Positions 26,838 to 36,049 of a DNA stretch of 64,000 nt are shown piece by piece. Position numbers and translations under genes: made by a program. The notes under the pieces were generated by a model. The model did no database searches and was not told where the DNA came from. It worked only from the letters and a program-made list of their open reading frames with translations. The first letter of the stretch is position 1. Each line of letters opens with the position of its first letter. Source of the DNA: Aliikangiella coralliicola (lineage in GTDB: Bacteria > Pseudomonadota > Gammaproteobacteria > Enterobacterales > Kangiellaceae); assembly GCF_007004725.1 (NCBI RefSeq), contig NZ_ML660164.1, positions 183,491 to 247,490 of the forward strand, in the 5' to 3' direction.

Positions 26838-28592
26838 ATGATTGACGCGACTGACACCCAACAAATGAGTTTCTGGATAGAACAATTGGCGCAATACGGC
26901 CCTTATGCGTTATTTGTTTTCTTTGCATTGATTTTATGGACGGTAGCAAAACGAAATATTGATACTGCAAAAAATGATAAAGAGCGGTTATATTATCAGC
27001 GTAACCATCGAATCATTTTATATGGCGTGTTTGTTCTGGCAACCGTGTTAGTGATTGTCTGGGTTGCGCAAAAATTCTTTCTTGAACACAAATCTGGTGA
27101 CCCTTTGGTCAAAGGTTATTTTAGTGGTTTAAAAAATTACTCTCCGCTTGGTGGTTCAGAACTGGCAGGAATTTCTCACTCTATTACCCTTGATCAACCC
27201 GATAAGTTTTACTCCAAAATTGACAAAGGTTTAAGCGATGAGTATCGGCACGAATGGGTGTTAATTAACGATCAATCTCTAAGCGACTTTTATTTTGTCT
27301 TTCAGCAAGTCTATGAAGAAACCAAACCATCGCGGATGACTGATAGCGTTGGGGAAAATCAATCCGTCAAAGACCGCCGTTTGTTAAAAAAACGATTCAA
27401 ACTTTCTTTTACTGATGAAGAACTTCTATCTGGACTACCTTATCACGTTTTGTACATGCCAGATGAGGAAGATCCTATTGGAAAAATAGGGCGGTTAAAG
27501 CGACAGGTTCAAGGTGAAGAGAGTTTAAAAGAAATTCCCTGGCTCGCAAGTGGAAGCTATCGGAAAACTAAAGTGCCTATTGAACAGAGGCTTGCGCTAT
27601 TTCCACAGGCTTTGGCTGCTGGTAGTATTTTCGCGGGGCAGGATAGAGATTATGTCGTGCGTAAATTGAATGAACTTTTGTCTAGCGAGAACTTAAAAGA
27701 TCAGCTGGATGCGCAGAGAATCCTGATGAACAATCTGGAAGATGCCAGCTATTACGTCAGGCATGTGTTGTCAAATGAGCAAAAAGGAATTAGTGATCAA
27801 TTTACTTATTGGTCAAACGTACAAGAAATAATTGAACGGCTAGATGTTAGTAATGTTGCCATCGAGCCAGCAGTCAAAGTCCGTTTGGCAAGCCAACTAA
27901 TATCGAGCGGTGCTTATGAGCAGGCGTCAAATTTCTACAAAAAAATTAAACCAATAGTTCCTGGTGGAGATGAAGGATCACAAAGCCAACCTAATCTCGC
28001 TGTCAAAAATCAATTTGAACCGGTGGCACTTAATCGGTTATCTAAACAAGTGGAAGACAACTGGATTAATGTGCCTTATCTCGCCTATGAAAGGCTTCGA
28101 GTTGCCTATTACATGTCGCCGATGGTTTTTTATGGTAATGGTTGTATTAGGGGGACATATAAGGGGGGCGACTTTGCAGCTGAAGAAAAGCGGCCAAGGT
28201 ACAGCATCAGTTTGTGGCGAGATGATAAGCGTCAGGGGTATGAATTTTTCTTAAGTAAAGATGCAGGCGCTAGCAATCGAACAGAATTTACTGTTTATAA
28301 GCGGTTTTCAGCCAGCGGTTCTCGGCCAGTGACCAAATTAAATCGTGGCTGGCAATCCGATGAAAAAATTAACGGGTTTGACAGTGGCGAAAATACCTTG
28401 AGTATTTGCCGAAAAGAATCGAATCTTTATTTTTTAGTGAACGGAAAAGAAGTCTTTAAGACGGTTGAAGAGGAAGTTGAGAGGCATCGTTTTTTTGGCA
28501 TGAATGTTTCTATTGGAACTCAGGTATTTGTCAAAGACTTCGGTATTTGTCTGCTCAGTAATTGTGGTTATAACTTGATGTCCGAGCCATAA
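26838..28592 (+). CDS. Uncharacterised protein with two membrane helices and a lectin-like C-terminal region
   Basis: 584 residues from ATG 26838; an ATG at 26826 is also possible and neither has a strong ribosome site. Two membrane helices near the N-terminus (about 15-35, YALFVFFALILWTVA; about 60-80, ILYGVFVLATVLVIVWVA) put the bulk on one side of the membrane. Residues about 85-230 form a mixed domain containing EWVLINDQSLSDFYFVFQQVY, 250-400 are helical, and the last 170 residues resemble a jelly-roll: strands SISLWRDDKRQGYEFFLSK and SICRKESNLYFLVNGKEVF end in FGMNVSIGTQVFVKDFGICLLS. That pattern recalls concanavalin-like (DUF1080-type) domains. I do not recognise the whole protein. It stands alone and is convergent with the next gene. 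Confidence 0.7.
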   Translation: MIDATDTQQMSFWIEQLAQYGPYALFVFFALILWTVAKRNIDTAKNDKERLYYQRNHRIILYGVFVLATVLVIVWVAQKFFLEHKSGDPLVKGYFSGLKNYSPLGGSELAGISHSITLDQPDKFYSKIDKGLSDEYRHEWVLINDQSLSDFYFVFQQVYEETKPSRMTDSVGENQSVKDRRLLKKRFKLSFTDEELLSGLPYHVLYMPDEEDPIGKIGRLKRQVQGEESLKEIPWLASGSYRKTKVPIEQRLALFPQALAAGSIFAGQDRDYVVRKLNELLSSENLKDQLDAQRILMNNLEDASYYVRHVLSNEQKGISDQFTYWSNVQEIIERLDVSNVAIEPAVKVRLASQLISSGAYEQASNFYKKIKPIVPGGDEGSQSQPNLAVKNQFEPVALNRLSKQVEDNWINVPYLAYERLRVAYYMSPMVFYGNGCIRGTYKGGDFAAEEKRPRYSISLWRDDKRQGYEFFLSKDAGASNRTEFTVYKRFSASGSRPVTKLNRGWQSDEKINGFDSGENTLSICRKESNLYFLVNGKEVFKTVEEEVERHRFFGMNVSIGTQVFVKDFGICLLSNCGYNLMSEP

Positions 28593-28667
28593 CGCTGGCA
28601 TTGGTTTTGAAAGACTAATCATTGGTAGCGAAGAGAGTTAAAAAAAGCGAACCCTAATTTGGGGCAA

Positions 28668-29846
28668 TTAATCTATTTGCTGCTGTAGCCACTGGTGAAT
28701 GACAACATTTAAACTCCCCCCTGGTCCGATTAAAGCGTCAATTCTTCCTTCGTTAGTAAAGACAACGTACCCGATATTATTTTCAGGATTGAGTTCAGTT
28801 ACATGAGTCACCTGTGTTCCTGCACCGGTATGCCCGACCCAACCCGGGTTGGCTTGTGCTTGCCGCCAGATAAGCCCGATACTGGAGTTGTAAGCGAGCT
28901 GATTGTTAGTTGGTGTGGTCATATTTAATAATTGATTAACAGAGTCAGATTGTAAAATTTGGCTACCATTCAGGCTGCCACCGTTGAGAATCGCGCGCAT
29001 AAAATTTGCCCAGTCGCCAGTGGATGTATAAAGGCCACTTATCGGGTAAAACCAATTGGAGCTGGGGGCGGTAATACTGTTATTTCCGTCATAAAGTGTC
29101 GCTACATGGTTAAGAGCCAGCGCTGGAAAGTAATGGCTGGTGTTGTTCATGTTAAGTGGTCCGAATATGTTCTGTTGACAGTAATCAATAAAATGTTGCC
29201 CAGACAACTTTTCGACTAAATAGCTGAGTAAAACCATTCCGAAATTAGAATTTTTGTAGAGAGTACCTGGTTCTTCTGTTAGCCAGATAGTTTCTTTGTA
29301 AGCGGCGTTTCCAGGTGTGAGTACGTCTTCAATTAATGGATGTAGTTGTAAAATATCGGTGGGATCAAATGATAAAAATAGGTCGTCGACTACCTCTCCA
29401 GGTGCGGGGTTAGCCAGACTCGCTGCGTGTTGCATTAACATTTTTGTTGTGATTACTTTTTCAGGAAAGTCCCGGTGACGGACCTGGAAATCAAGATATT
29501 GGCTGATGTCCTGGTCAATATTCAACTGGTCGGATTCGACTAATTGCATTACAGCTACCGAGATTATTAGCTTTGCAATTGACGATGTTTTGTAAAGGGT
29601 CTCTTCAGTAGGAACTTTGCTTTTTTCCGCGTCGAAAAATCCTGCACCGTGGCTAAAAATAACATTACCGTTTTTTACCACTAACATTGATATTGAAGCA
29701 ATGTGGCTGTTATTCGCAATAAAGTCATCCAGTACTTTATTCATATTGATGCTTGTATCAGGTGGCGGTGCTGTTGTTTCGCTGCCACTGCCGCCGCAGC
29801 CAGTGAATACAAAAACTATTAGTAGTAAGACCGGTAGATTGTGCAT
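28668..29846 (-). CDS. Serine hydrolase lipoprotein, beta-lactamase class C / penicillin-binding fold
   Basis: 392 residues. Lipobox VFTGC gives a lipidated Cys17, followed by a Ser/Thr/Pro linker. The serine beta-lactamase-like fold is complete: S89-I-A-K92 (SxxK nucleophile and base), Y197-K-N199 (YxN motif) and GHTGAGTQ (H-T-G, third motif) near the C-terminus, plus the usual MLMQHAASL segment. This family includes D-aminopeptidases, esterases and regulators of cell-wall metabolism; a true cephalosporinase is less likely given the lipoprotein anchor. It probably acts on D-amino acid peptides or esters in the periplasm. No operon partner. Confidence 0.88.
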   Translation of the reverse strand: MHNLPVLLLIVFVFTGCGGSGSETTAPPPDTSINMNKVLDDFIANNSHIASISMLVVKNGNVIFSHGAGFFDAEKSKVPTEETLYKTSSIAKLIISVAVMQLVESDQLNIDQDISQYLDFQVRHRDFPEKVITTKMLMQHAASLANPAPGEVVDDLFLSFDPTDILQLHPLIEDVLTPGNAAYKETIWLTEEPGTLYKNSNFGMVLLSYLVEKLSGQHFIDYCQQNIFGPLNMNNTSHYFPALALNHVATLYDGNNSITAPSSNWFYPISGLYTSTGDWANFMRAILNGGSLNGSQILQSDSVNQLLNMTTPTNNQLAYNSSIGLIWRQAQANPGWVGHTGAGTQVTHVTELNPENNIGYVVFTNEGRIDALIGPGGSLNVVIHQWLQQQID

Positions 29847-29905
29847 TGCTTTGCGCTTATTTTTTGAATATGAATACGAATAAAGTATTTATCTTTAATT
29901 AATTA

Positions 29906-29937
29906 TAGTGTTTGTTGTGAATAGTGCTAGTTGTGAA
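29906..29937. repeat. Two 16-bp tandem repeats upstream of the serine hydrolase gene
   Basis: TAGTGTTTGTTGTGAA (29906-29921) and TAGTGCTAGTTGTGAA (29922-29937), two differences. Lies 60-91 bases upstream of the divergently read start at 29846, in its promoter zone. Confidence 0.7.
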
Positions 29938-30028
29938 GAATGATGTTGATTTTGTACTATGAAATGAGAATAACGATGATGTAGTAATTTTACTGAGTAA
30001 TACTGGTTAAACAAATTAGTGCAAAGGG

Positions 30029-30832
30029 TTATCCATTAACAGCTTCAAGTTCCTGGATTTGTTTCTTAATGGCTGTAATTTGATTTTCCAGGGAGTCTAA
30101 TTGAGTTTGTTCATTTTGAGTGGCTTGTTTAACGGCTTGTTCTCGTTGCGCAAGTATCTCGGGACTATTGTTTCCATCTGATGTCTGTTGCCAATTGTCT
30201 TCCAGTTTTTTTTTCTTCAAAGCAATTTGATTAGCCAGCATTTGTTTTTGATTTTCAAAGGTAACCAGGTTTTGTCTTAACGAAGCAATGGTTGTATTTG
30301 TGGTTTTTTCTACGCTGCCAGTTGTGAGGTTTTCTTGTTTGGATTGTTGATTTTCATCTGAGAGTTTTTTGATTTGAGCTTTCAGCTGACGGTTTTCACG
30401 GCTTAACCAGCCTGCGCGATCCTCTTGTTTTTTGGCGCGTTTTTCAGCGTCGTCGAGCTTTGATTTAAGTTGAGCCGTCAACTTATTCGTTTGAGAAGAA
30501 TTTTCTGATACGCTTGCTTCGGCCTGTTTAATTTTTTCGTCCGCTTGTGCGAGCTTTTCGTTTACCGCTTCAAGCATTGCTTCCAACTGTTGGATCCTTG
30601 CATTTGCTTGTGCCGTTTTCTTTTCTACCAGGCTATTGGTTTTTAGTTCGGCTTGTTTGGTTGAAGTATTAATATACCATTGAGCAGCCCATGCCAGAGA
30701 GCCAAGCAATAACAGAAAAATAATTCCGCTCTTCATGTGATAGCGAACAAAACTTTGGGATGAACCGCAAATATGGCACTCACGCTGACCCTTTGCAATC
30801 TCTCTTTTGCACCCTATACAACGATTTTTCAT
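30029..30832 (-). CDS. Zinc-ribbon, membrane helix, long coiled-coil protein of unknown function
   Basis: 267 residues. An N-terminal zinc ribbon with four cysteines (CIGCKREIAKGQRECHICG, residues 4-22) is followed by a single membrane helix (about 32-50, SGIIFLLLLGSLAWAAQWY) and then a coiled coil running almost to the end (about 60-265; Lys, Gln, Glu and Ala rich, with a Ser/Gln break near 160). Topology would put the ribbon in the cytoplasm and the coil in the periplasm. No catalytic motif. Zinc-ribbon anchored coils of this kind are uncharacterised envelope proteins. The gene is monocistronic and divergent from the 31234 gene. Confidence 0.72.
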   Translation of the reverse strand: MKNRCIGCKREIAKGQRECHICGSSQSFVRYHMKSGIIFLLLLGSLAWAAQWYINTSTKQAELKTNSLVEKKTAQANARIQQLEAMLEAVNEKLAQADEKIKQAEASVSENSSQTNKLTAQLKSKLDDAEKRAKKQEDRAGWLSRENRQLKAQIKKLSDENQQSKQENLTTGSVEKTTNTTIASLRQNLVTFENQKQMLANQIALKKKKLEDNWQQTSDGNNSPEILAQREQAVKQATQNEQTQLDSLENQITAIKKQIQELEAVNG

Positions 30833-31233
30833 ATGGTTTTATTGGTTGAGTTATTATTAAAAGGCGAGGATACCACGCCAGCCCTTATCAAAAAAGTGAA
30901 GTTGTCACGCTAATTGTTGCAATCGGACGAAACCAAACGGTTAGATAGTGTTTTTATCCGGTCAGGCGGCAACACTGAATAGCTCGAATAATCAACAGGT
31001 TTTCATTAATGGAGTAATTTGTTTTATAAATCAAATGCTTACCTTCTATGCCAATTCAAACATGCCCAGAGCTGGTATGGCATGGAAATGCCGATAGAAA
31101 GATGTAGTGAGTCATCAGGAGCTGCAGTTTGCTAGCATTTGAACATGTAATTGCCTGTAATTTTATTAGCCGGTGTTTTGCAGTAATTTGAGAGCCACGG
31201 TCCTTCGATACGGGGTTAAGGTAAGTGGCTAAA
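30833..31233. other. 0.4-kb divergent intergenic region
   Basis: Spacer between the coiled-coil protein gene and the 31234 gene. A small GGCAT/ATGCC hairpin is the only structure seen. No gene supported. Confidence 0.5.
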
Positions 31234-31989
31234 ATGCCAAGTTTGTTTTTGGATCATAATCCGGAAGATCCTGCAAACATTGAAGCTTTTATTAAATTTA
31301 TAGCCGTTTGCGAACCAAAACCAGAAGTTGTCTTTGTGGAATTTCTGACCAGTGACCCACCAAACAACGAGTCATTGTTAAAACAAGAGTTTACTAATAT
31401 GAGCGCCAGACGAAAGCCTTTGCTTGTTGACGCTTATTTGAAACTGATAACCTGGTTAAGAGATAAAGATATTCGTGTTCATGGATTGTCTGACAAGGCC
31501 TACGTCAATATTCGAAGTTGCAGTTTTATGGCACAAAACTACTTTAGGTGGGGAGGTGGCTTTGACACTATTGCCGCTGAAATTATTCATCAAGCTGCGC
31601 CACAATCGTCCAACTTCGCCGTATTTATCAGCGCAGGCCATGTTGGCCATCTGTCAGAAAAGATCCCACAATTTAATGTGATTAATCCTCCTGTTGAGGA
31701 AAACAAAACAGTCGAGTTTTCATCGGATGCAAAAGTAGAGTCGAATGTATTTAGAGATTCTTTGTTAAAAAAGTATCTGGCCGATGCTTTGAATCTCAAT
31801 GGGCCATTTCTCGAAATAAAACACTTAGGAAAATGGATTACCTTTGGACGGTTTGATATTTTGAATGAGGGATTTGAAACTTTATGGCAAGATAAAGTCG
31901 GTGCGCCGATTTGCCATCGACGATTCAGAGCTTTGCACCAGGTCGCTATCGAAAAAACCATAGTCAAAAGTTCCGAAGCTACGCTCTAA
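31234..31989 (+). CDS. Uncharacterised protein, possible TraB/ChaN/EreA-superfamily relative
   Basis: 251 residues from ATG 31234 (MPSLFLDHNPEDP); the GTG at 31225 is an alternative and the TTAAGG ribosome site fits either imperfectly. No signal peptide or membrane helix. The chain has an alpha/beta look: an early strand with a glutamate (PEVVFVEFLTS), a helix-strand pair (LLVDAYLKLITWLRDKDIRVHGLSD) and a late GHVGHLSEK. That order recalls the TraB/ChaN/EreA fold, in which an early Glu and a late GxxH motif line the active site, but the match is only suggestive. Unknown function. Its stop codon lies three bases from the stop of the convergent CadC-type gene. Confidence 0.6.
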   Translation: MPSLFLDHNPEDPANIEAFIKFIAVCEPKPEVVFVEFLTSDPPNNESLLKQEFTNMSARRKPLLVDAYLKLITWLRDKDIRVHGLSDKAYVNIRSCSFMAQNYFRWGGGFDTIAAEIIHQAAPQSSNFAVFISAGHVGHLSEKIPQFNVINPPVEENKTVEFSSDAKVESNVFRDSLLKKYLADALNLNGPFLEIKHLGKWITFGRFDILNEGFETLWQDKVGAPICHRRFRALHQVAIEKTIVKSSEATL

Positions 31990-31992
31990 CGG

Positions 31993-33600
31993 TTATAATA
32001 CTTTTTGATTTTTTTCGAGTTGCATCACCTTTTGGCGAAACGCTTTTTTTCTATTATCGAGTTTCAAAATCAGGCTTTTAATTTCTGATTGATCTGCAAT
32101 TGATTCGAACAATGTAGAGTTTTGTAGCCGATAAGCATGACTCAAACCTGAGTCGATTGCTTTTTGAAGCTTCGCTACCGCTGATTGAAAGTCTCCGTTG
32201 GCAGTCAATATTAATGCTTGACTGAATACCAGTTCTGACCAGATATTGCCCTGGTTAATTTTAGTTTCTAACGCTTGATAAAACTGATCGAGTTGGCCTG
32301 TCTCGCGATTGATAATGGCAAGGTTAATTTTTGCTGGTAATTGATAGCGGCCACCTAGTTCTGCCGCTCGTGCGAAATTTTGCGCAGCTTTAGACTGGTT
32401 TCCCTGGCGCAAATAAAGTTGCGCATTTAACCAGAAAGAAAATTGATTTTCCGGCGCTTGCTGTAATGTTTGGCTAAGTAGTTCCTCTGCCTTTTTATCA
32501 TTGCCGACAATTAAATAATATTCCGCGAGATAGTTGTGAGCTAGTAAATAATCAGGTTTTAATTCGACCGATTTTTCGATTGCGCTTAGTGCATGTTCGC
32601 TCATGTCCAGATCGCGGTAACAGAGTCCGAGAAAAAGATAAGGAATAGGATCGGTGGGATCCATTTTTACTGCAGTAACCGCGTCTTGATAGGCGAGTAC
32701 CAGACGACCAGCTTCCAGATGAACAAGAGAGCTATTATTGACCGGACCTGACCACCATGGCGCTAATTTGATAGCTTGATTATAAGCGGCTAACGATTGC
32801 TCGAATTGCCCGCCAAGATGAAGCCCTAAGCCGAGTGATTTATATCCCCATGGCTGCTCCGGCTCGGTTTCGATGGCTCGGCGTGAATAATGAATGGATT
32901 GTTGCAGCCAGTCTTCGTTTTGTCCGAATTGATAATAGCCCTGTGCGTAAGCGTTCGCTAATCCACTGTAAGCAAGACTGTCGTTCGGGTTAGTTGCTAC
33001 TGCTTTTTGATACAGTTTAATCGCGGTTTTGTTATCTTGTGGTTTAAACCGGTAATAATATTCTTTCGCCTGGTTGTTATAATCTCTGGCAGTAAAATCA
33101 CCTATTTTGGCATCGGGGGCTATCGTGGCGTTCGGATGCCAGAATATTATGATAAATCCTGCTAACAAGATTAATCCGAAACCCATTAACACCTTAAAGT
33201 TGGTAAGGCGCGATAATAACTTATTTGGCGCAGAGAGTTTGTCGGTTTGTTGAATAGTGGGGACTGGCTTAATTTCCGTTTCGACTAATTGTTTCACCGG
33301 TGCAATGCAACGATAACCAATGCCACGTTCAGCCACAATGTAAGTCGCAGTCTCCGACGTATCCGCAAGTGAGCGTCGTAACCGAGAAATTCGTTGTTTA
33401 AGATTTTCGTCTGAAACGACCTGTTCCTGCCAAACAGCTTCGATCAGTTTGTCATGACTGACTATTTCGGGAGAATTTTCAACCAGGGCAAGCAACAAGC
33501 GATAAGAGCGTTCTGGAAGGGCAAGCTCAGTGCCATTCTTGTAGATGGTTCGCTGATTTCGGTCGATGACCAGGTCGTCACCGATTTGAAGTTTGCCCAT
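31993..33600 (-). CDS. CadC-type membrane transcription regulator with TPR sensor domain
   Basis: 535 residues. N-terminal OmpR/PhoB-like winged helix (about 1-100: LALPERSYRLLLALVENSPEIVS, RISRLRRSL, AERGIGYRC), one membrane helix (about 137-158, GFGLILLAGFIIIFW) and a periplasmic TPR array (about 175-500, e.g. AYSGLANAYAQGYYQFG and PIPYLFLGLCYRDLDMSEHALSAI). Like CadC/ToxR, the DNA-binding part stays cytoplasmic while the membrane-tethered C-domain receives an envelope signal; TPR output domains replace the usual CadC sensor. The start at 33600 faces the 33791 gene about 190 bases away, so that divergent secreted-protein/acyltransferase pair is the obvious candidate target. Confidence 0.88.
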   Translation of the reverse strand: MGKLQIGDDLVIDRNQRTIYKNGTELALPERSYRLLLALVENSPEIVSHDKLIEAVWQEQVVSDENLKQRISRLRRSLADTSETATYIVAERGIGYRCIAPVKQLVETEIKPVPTIQQTDKLSAPNKLLSRLTNFKVLMGFGLILLAGFIIIFWHPNATIAPDAKIGDFTARDYNNQAKEYYYRFKPQDNKTAIKLYQKAVATNPNDSLAYSGLANAYAQGYYQFGQNEDWLQQSIHYSRRAIETEPEQPWGYKSLGLGLHLGGQFEQSLAAYNQAIKLAPWWSGPVNNSSLVHLEAGRLVLAYQDAVTAVKMDPTDPIPYLFLGLCYRDLDMSEHALSAIEKSVELKPDYLLAHNYLAEYYLIVGNDKKAEELLSQTLQQAPENQFSFWLNAQLYLRQGNQSKAAQNFARAAELGGRYQLPAKINLAIINRETGQLDQFYQALETKINQGNIWSELVFSQALILTANGDFQSAVAKLQKAIDSGLSHAYRLQNSTLFESIADQSEIKSLILKLDNRKKAFRQKVMQLEKNQKVL

Positions 33601-33790
33601 AAAGAAGTTTATTGTCGACTAACGAAAGTCTTTATAATACAAGGGCTTGATGATGATGTCACCTTATGTCACCCAATTTAACCTGCTTTGTCAGGTATCT
33701 TTATGCATTCAGTATTATAGTCATTCAAAGGTCGACGCTGCTTATCCCGGCGCGACTCAAACTTGGCAGATAATCACTCGGGAGATATCA

Positions 33791-34594
33791 ATGTATTGCA
33801 AGCTGAACCGACATTTATTCGTGATTAGTCTGTTTGTTTTTTTATCAGCCTTTTCCCTTGATAGTGATGCGACTGAAACTCGCCTGGTCGTTTACGTTAT
33901 GGCGCAGGACGCCAAGTTTATTGGAGATTTTACCGGCGGCGCGCAAGTGGTAATTAAACATCGTGAAACGGGTGAAATATTGTCCCGGGGGATTACTTCA
34001 GGCGGAACAGGGAACACTGAGCAAATTATTAATGCTGAATCAATGCAACAAACTATAAGCAGTGATGCCGCTTTTTATCTTGCTCGTTTGTCGATAAAAC
34101 AACCAACGCCAATTTCGATAGAAGTTAGTGCGCCGATGAATTTTCCGCAGTCTATCCATCAGCAAAGTCTTTCTCGTTGGCTATTTCCGGGCGTTGAAGA
34201 CACGCCGGTTTTCGTCAAACTCGCTGGTTATATTGTCGAAGGCCAGTTTGAGCTAACGAAAAACAAGTTTAATCTCAATGATGCACAACTGAATATCAGC
34301 GCTCGCGTAAGAATGTTGTGCGGCTGTGCTTTAAGCCGCGATGGCATCTGGCGCAGTGACAATGCGAATGTGTGGGCTGAAATCAATCAGGGGCCCGACA
34401 AGTTAGCCAGTTTTGACTTGGGTTATCGAGACGAAAGCCGCTTTTCCGGCGTTATTGATATCCGTAGTCTCAAGGTAACTGATAAGACTCGTTTAACCAT
34501 TTATGCTCGCTCAAAGGATGGTCAACACACAGGTCGTTGGTCTGCACTTATTTCTGAAGCGTTAAAAAATAACAGGAAAGAGATTTATGAATAA
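33791..34594 (+). CDS. Exported protein of unknown function, possibly Ig-like
   Basis: 267 residues from ATG 33791 with GGGAG before it; upstream in-frame methionines lack a ribosome site. The signal peptide spans MYCKLNRHLFVISLFVFLSAF and is followed by two beta-rich segments: ETRLVVYVMAQDAKFIGDFTGGAQVVIKHR and later LNISARVRMLCGCALSRDGIWRSDNANVWAEI, the second with a CxC pair. Secondary structure looks like consecutive beta-sandwiches. No family recognised. It overlaps the acyltransferase gene by eight bases, so they are co-translated and likely share a job, perhaps on an envelope glycan; this is inference. Confidence 0.72.
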   Translation: MYCKLNRHLFVISLFVFLSAFSLDSDATETRLVVYVMAQDAKFIGDFTGGAQVVIKHRETGEILSRGITSGGTGNTEQIINAESMQQTISSDAAFYLARLSIKQPTPISIEVSAPMNFPQSIHQQSLSRWLFPGVEDTPVFVKLAGYIVEGQFELTKNKFNLNDAQLNISARVRMLCGCALSRDGIWRSDNANVWAEINQGPDKLASFDLGYRDESRFSGVIDIRSLKVTDKTRLTIYARSKDGQHTGRWSALISEALKNNRKEIYE

Positions 34595-35831
34595 TGTCGC
34601 AGTGAATAATGGTTCAATCACTAAATCATTGAACAAAGGAAATTCAATTAATGCTGGCGCTAACCAACCCGGCAATCGACTAGTCGCCATCGACATCTTA
34701 CGAGGGCTTATCATTGTTTTAATGGCATTAGATCATACAAGGGATTTTTGGGGGGCTGCAGGATTTAGCCCAACGGATCTCTCTCAAACCAGTCCATCCT
34801 GGTTTTTTACGCGTTGGGTGACGCATCTTTGTGCCCCTTTATTTGTATTTTTAACCGGTATGAGTGCTTTTCTTTACGGGCAGAAAGTACGGTCAAAACG
34901 TGAACTCAGAAACTTTTTATTGAGCCGTGGGATCTGGTTAATATTACTAGAGATTACCCTGGTCAATATCAGTTGGCAGTTTGGAATGAACCTGATGTTT
35001 ATTCAGGTCATTTGGGCAATCGGATTTTCAATGCTGGTGTTGGCCATACTCATTTATCTGCCGAATCATTGGATATTGATTTTGACTGTTCCATTTATAT
35101 TACTGCATAACTTATTTAATGACGCAGAAATGGCTCGGTTATTTGGAGAGAGTAATTGGTTGTGGAGCGTTCTCCATCAACGAAATGCTTTTCGGCTTTT
35201 CGACACACAATTTTATCTCGTGGTTACTTACCCATTGCTCCCATGGTTTTCGGTTATGGCGCTTGGTTATGTTGTTGGCCATTTATTTAATAAAAAGCCA
35301 ATTGAGAGGCAAAGGGCACTTTTATTAATGGGAGTGAGTTTTTCTCTGGTTTTTATTTTATTACGAGCGAGTGGGGGATATGGTGATCCAAGTATCTGGC
35401 AAAATAATTCAGACAGTATTTTATCCTGGCTCTCGTTTTTGAACACAACCAAGTATCCTGCCTCGCTTCAGTTCCTGTTGATGACATTAGGCCCTGGGTT
35501 GGTCCTGTTGGCATTGCTAGATAGAATAGAACGCTCAGGTAGAACTTATCGATTATTTCGCTGGTTAAAAGTTTTTGGTGCCGTGCCATTATTTTTCTAT
35601 TTACTGCACGTACCGATTATTAATATTAGTGCGCATATTTACACTTATTTTCGTTATGGCGAAGCGGTCAATTTCTTTTATGGTCAGTCGGTGTGGCCTG
35701 AAGGGTATACGCCAAATCTACTATTAGTGTATGTAGCCTGGTGTATTCTAGTTGGATTGCTTTATTATCCTTGTAAGCGTTTCGGTGAGATTAAACGAGA
35801 ATCTGAAAGTCGGTTGCTTAGTTACTTATAG
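34587..35831 (+). CDS. HGSNAT/YeiB-like membrane acyltransferase (DUF1624-type)
   Basis: 414 residues and about ten membrane helices. The N-terminus carries the family hallmark RLVAIDILRGLIIVLMALDHTRDFWG, with the DHTRD motif (D and H considered functional in heparan-alpha-glucosaminide acetyltransferase-like proteins). Helices follow regularly (WLILLEITLVNISWQFG, LVLAILIYLPNHW, VTYPLLPWFSVMALGYVVGH, VFGAVPLFFYLLHVPIINI) and the chain ends in a basic cytoplasmic tail. The family moves acyl groups from cytosolic donors to an outer substrate; which substrate is not readable. The start codon overlaps the previous gene by eight bases with AGGAAAGAGA as ribosome site. Confidence 0.85.
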   Translation: MNNVAVNNGSITKSLNKGNSINAGANQPGNRLVAIDILRGLIIVLMALDHTRDFWGAAGFSPTDLSQTSPSWFFTRWVTHLCAPLFVFLTGMSAFLYGQKVRSKRELRNFLLSRGIWLILLEITLVNISWQFGMNLMFIQVIWAIGFSMLVLAILIYLPNHWILILTVPFILLHNLFNDAEMARLFGESNWLWSVLHQRNAFRLFDTQFYLVVTYPLLPWFSVMALGYVVGHLFNKKPIERQRALLLMGVSFSLVFILLRASGGYGDPSIWQNNSDSILSWLSFLNTTKYPASLQFLLMTLGPGLVLLALLDRIERSGRTYRLFRWLKVFGAVPLFFYLLHVPIINISAHIYTYFRYGEAVNFFYGQSVWPEGYTPNLLLVYVAWCILVGLLYYPCKRFGEIKRESESRLLSYL

Positions 35832-35855
35832 TTGATAGCCGATATCGCTAATGTT

Positions 35856-35875
35856 GGGCTACATTCTGGTAGCCC
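35856..35875 (+). terminator. Hairpin after the acyltransferase gene
   Basis: 7-bp stem GGGCTAC/GTAGCCC with a 6-base loop, 25 bases after the stop codon. No T-run follows. Confidence 0.5.
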
Positions 35876-36049
35876 CATTGATTATGCTCATTGTAGGTAA
35901 TAGAACTGACTGTCCAAGTCTTCATTATTAGAACAACTCAAATATTATTTTGTATCTTGCTATTTTTTTCCGCATTAAATTTCGTCTTTTCCAAAAGCTT
36001 CTCGTCTTATAGGTAAAGCCATTAAAATTTTGAATTGTCGGAGTTATTT

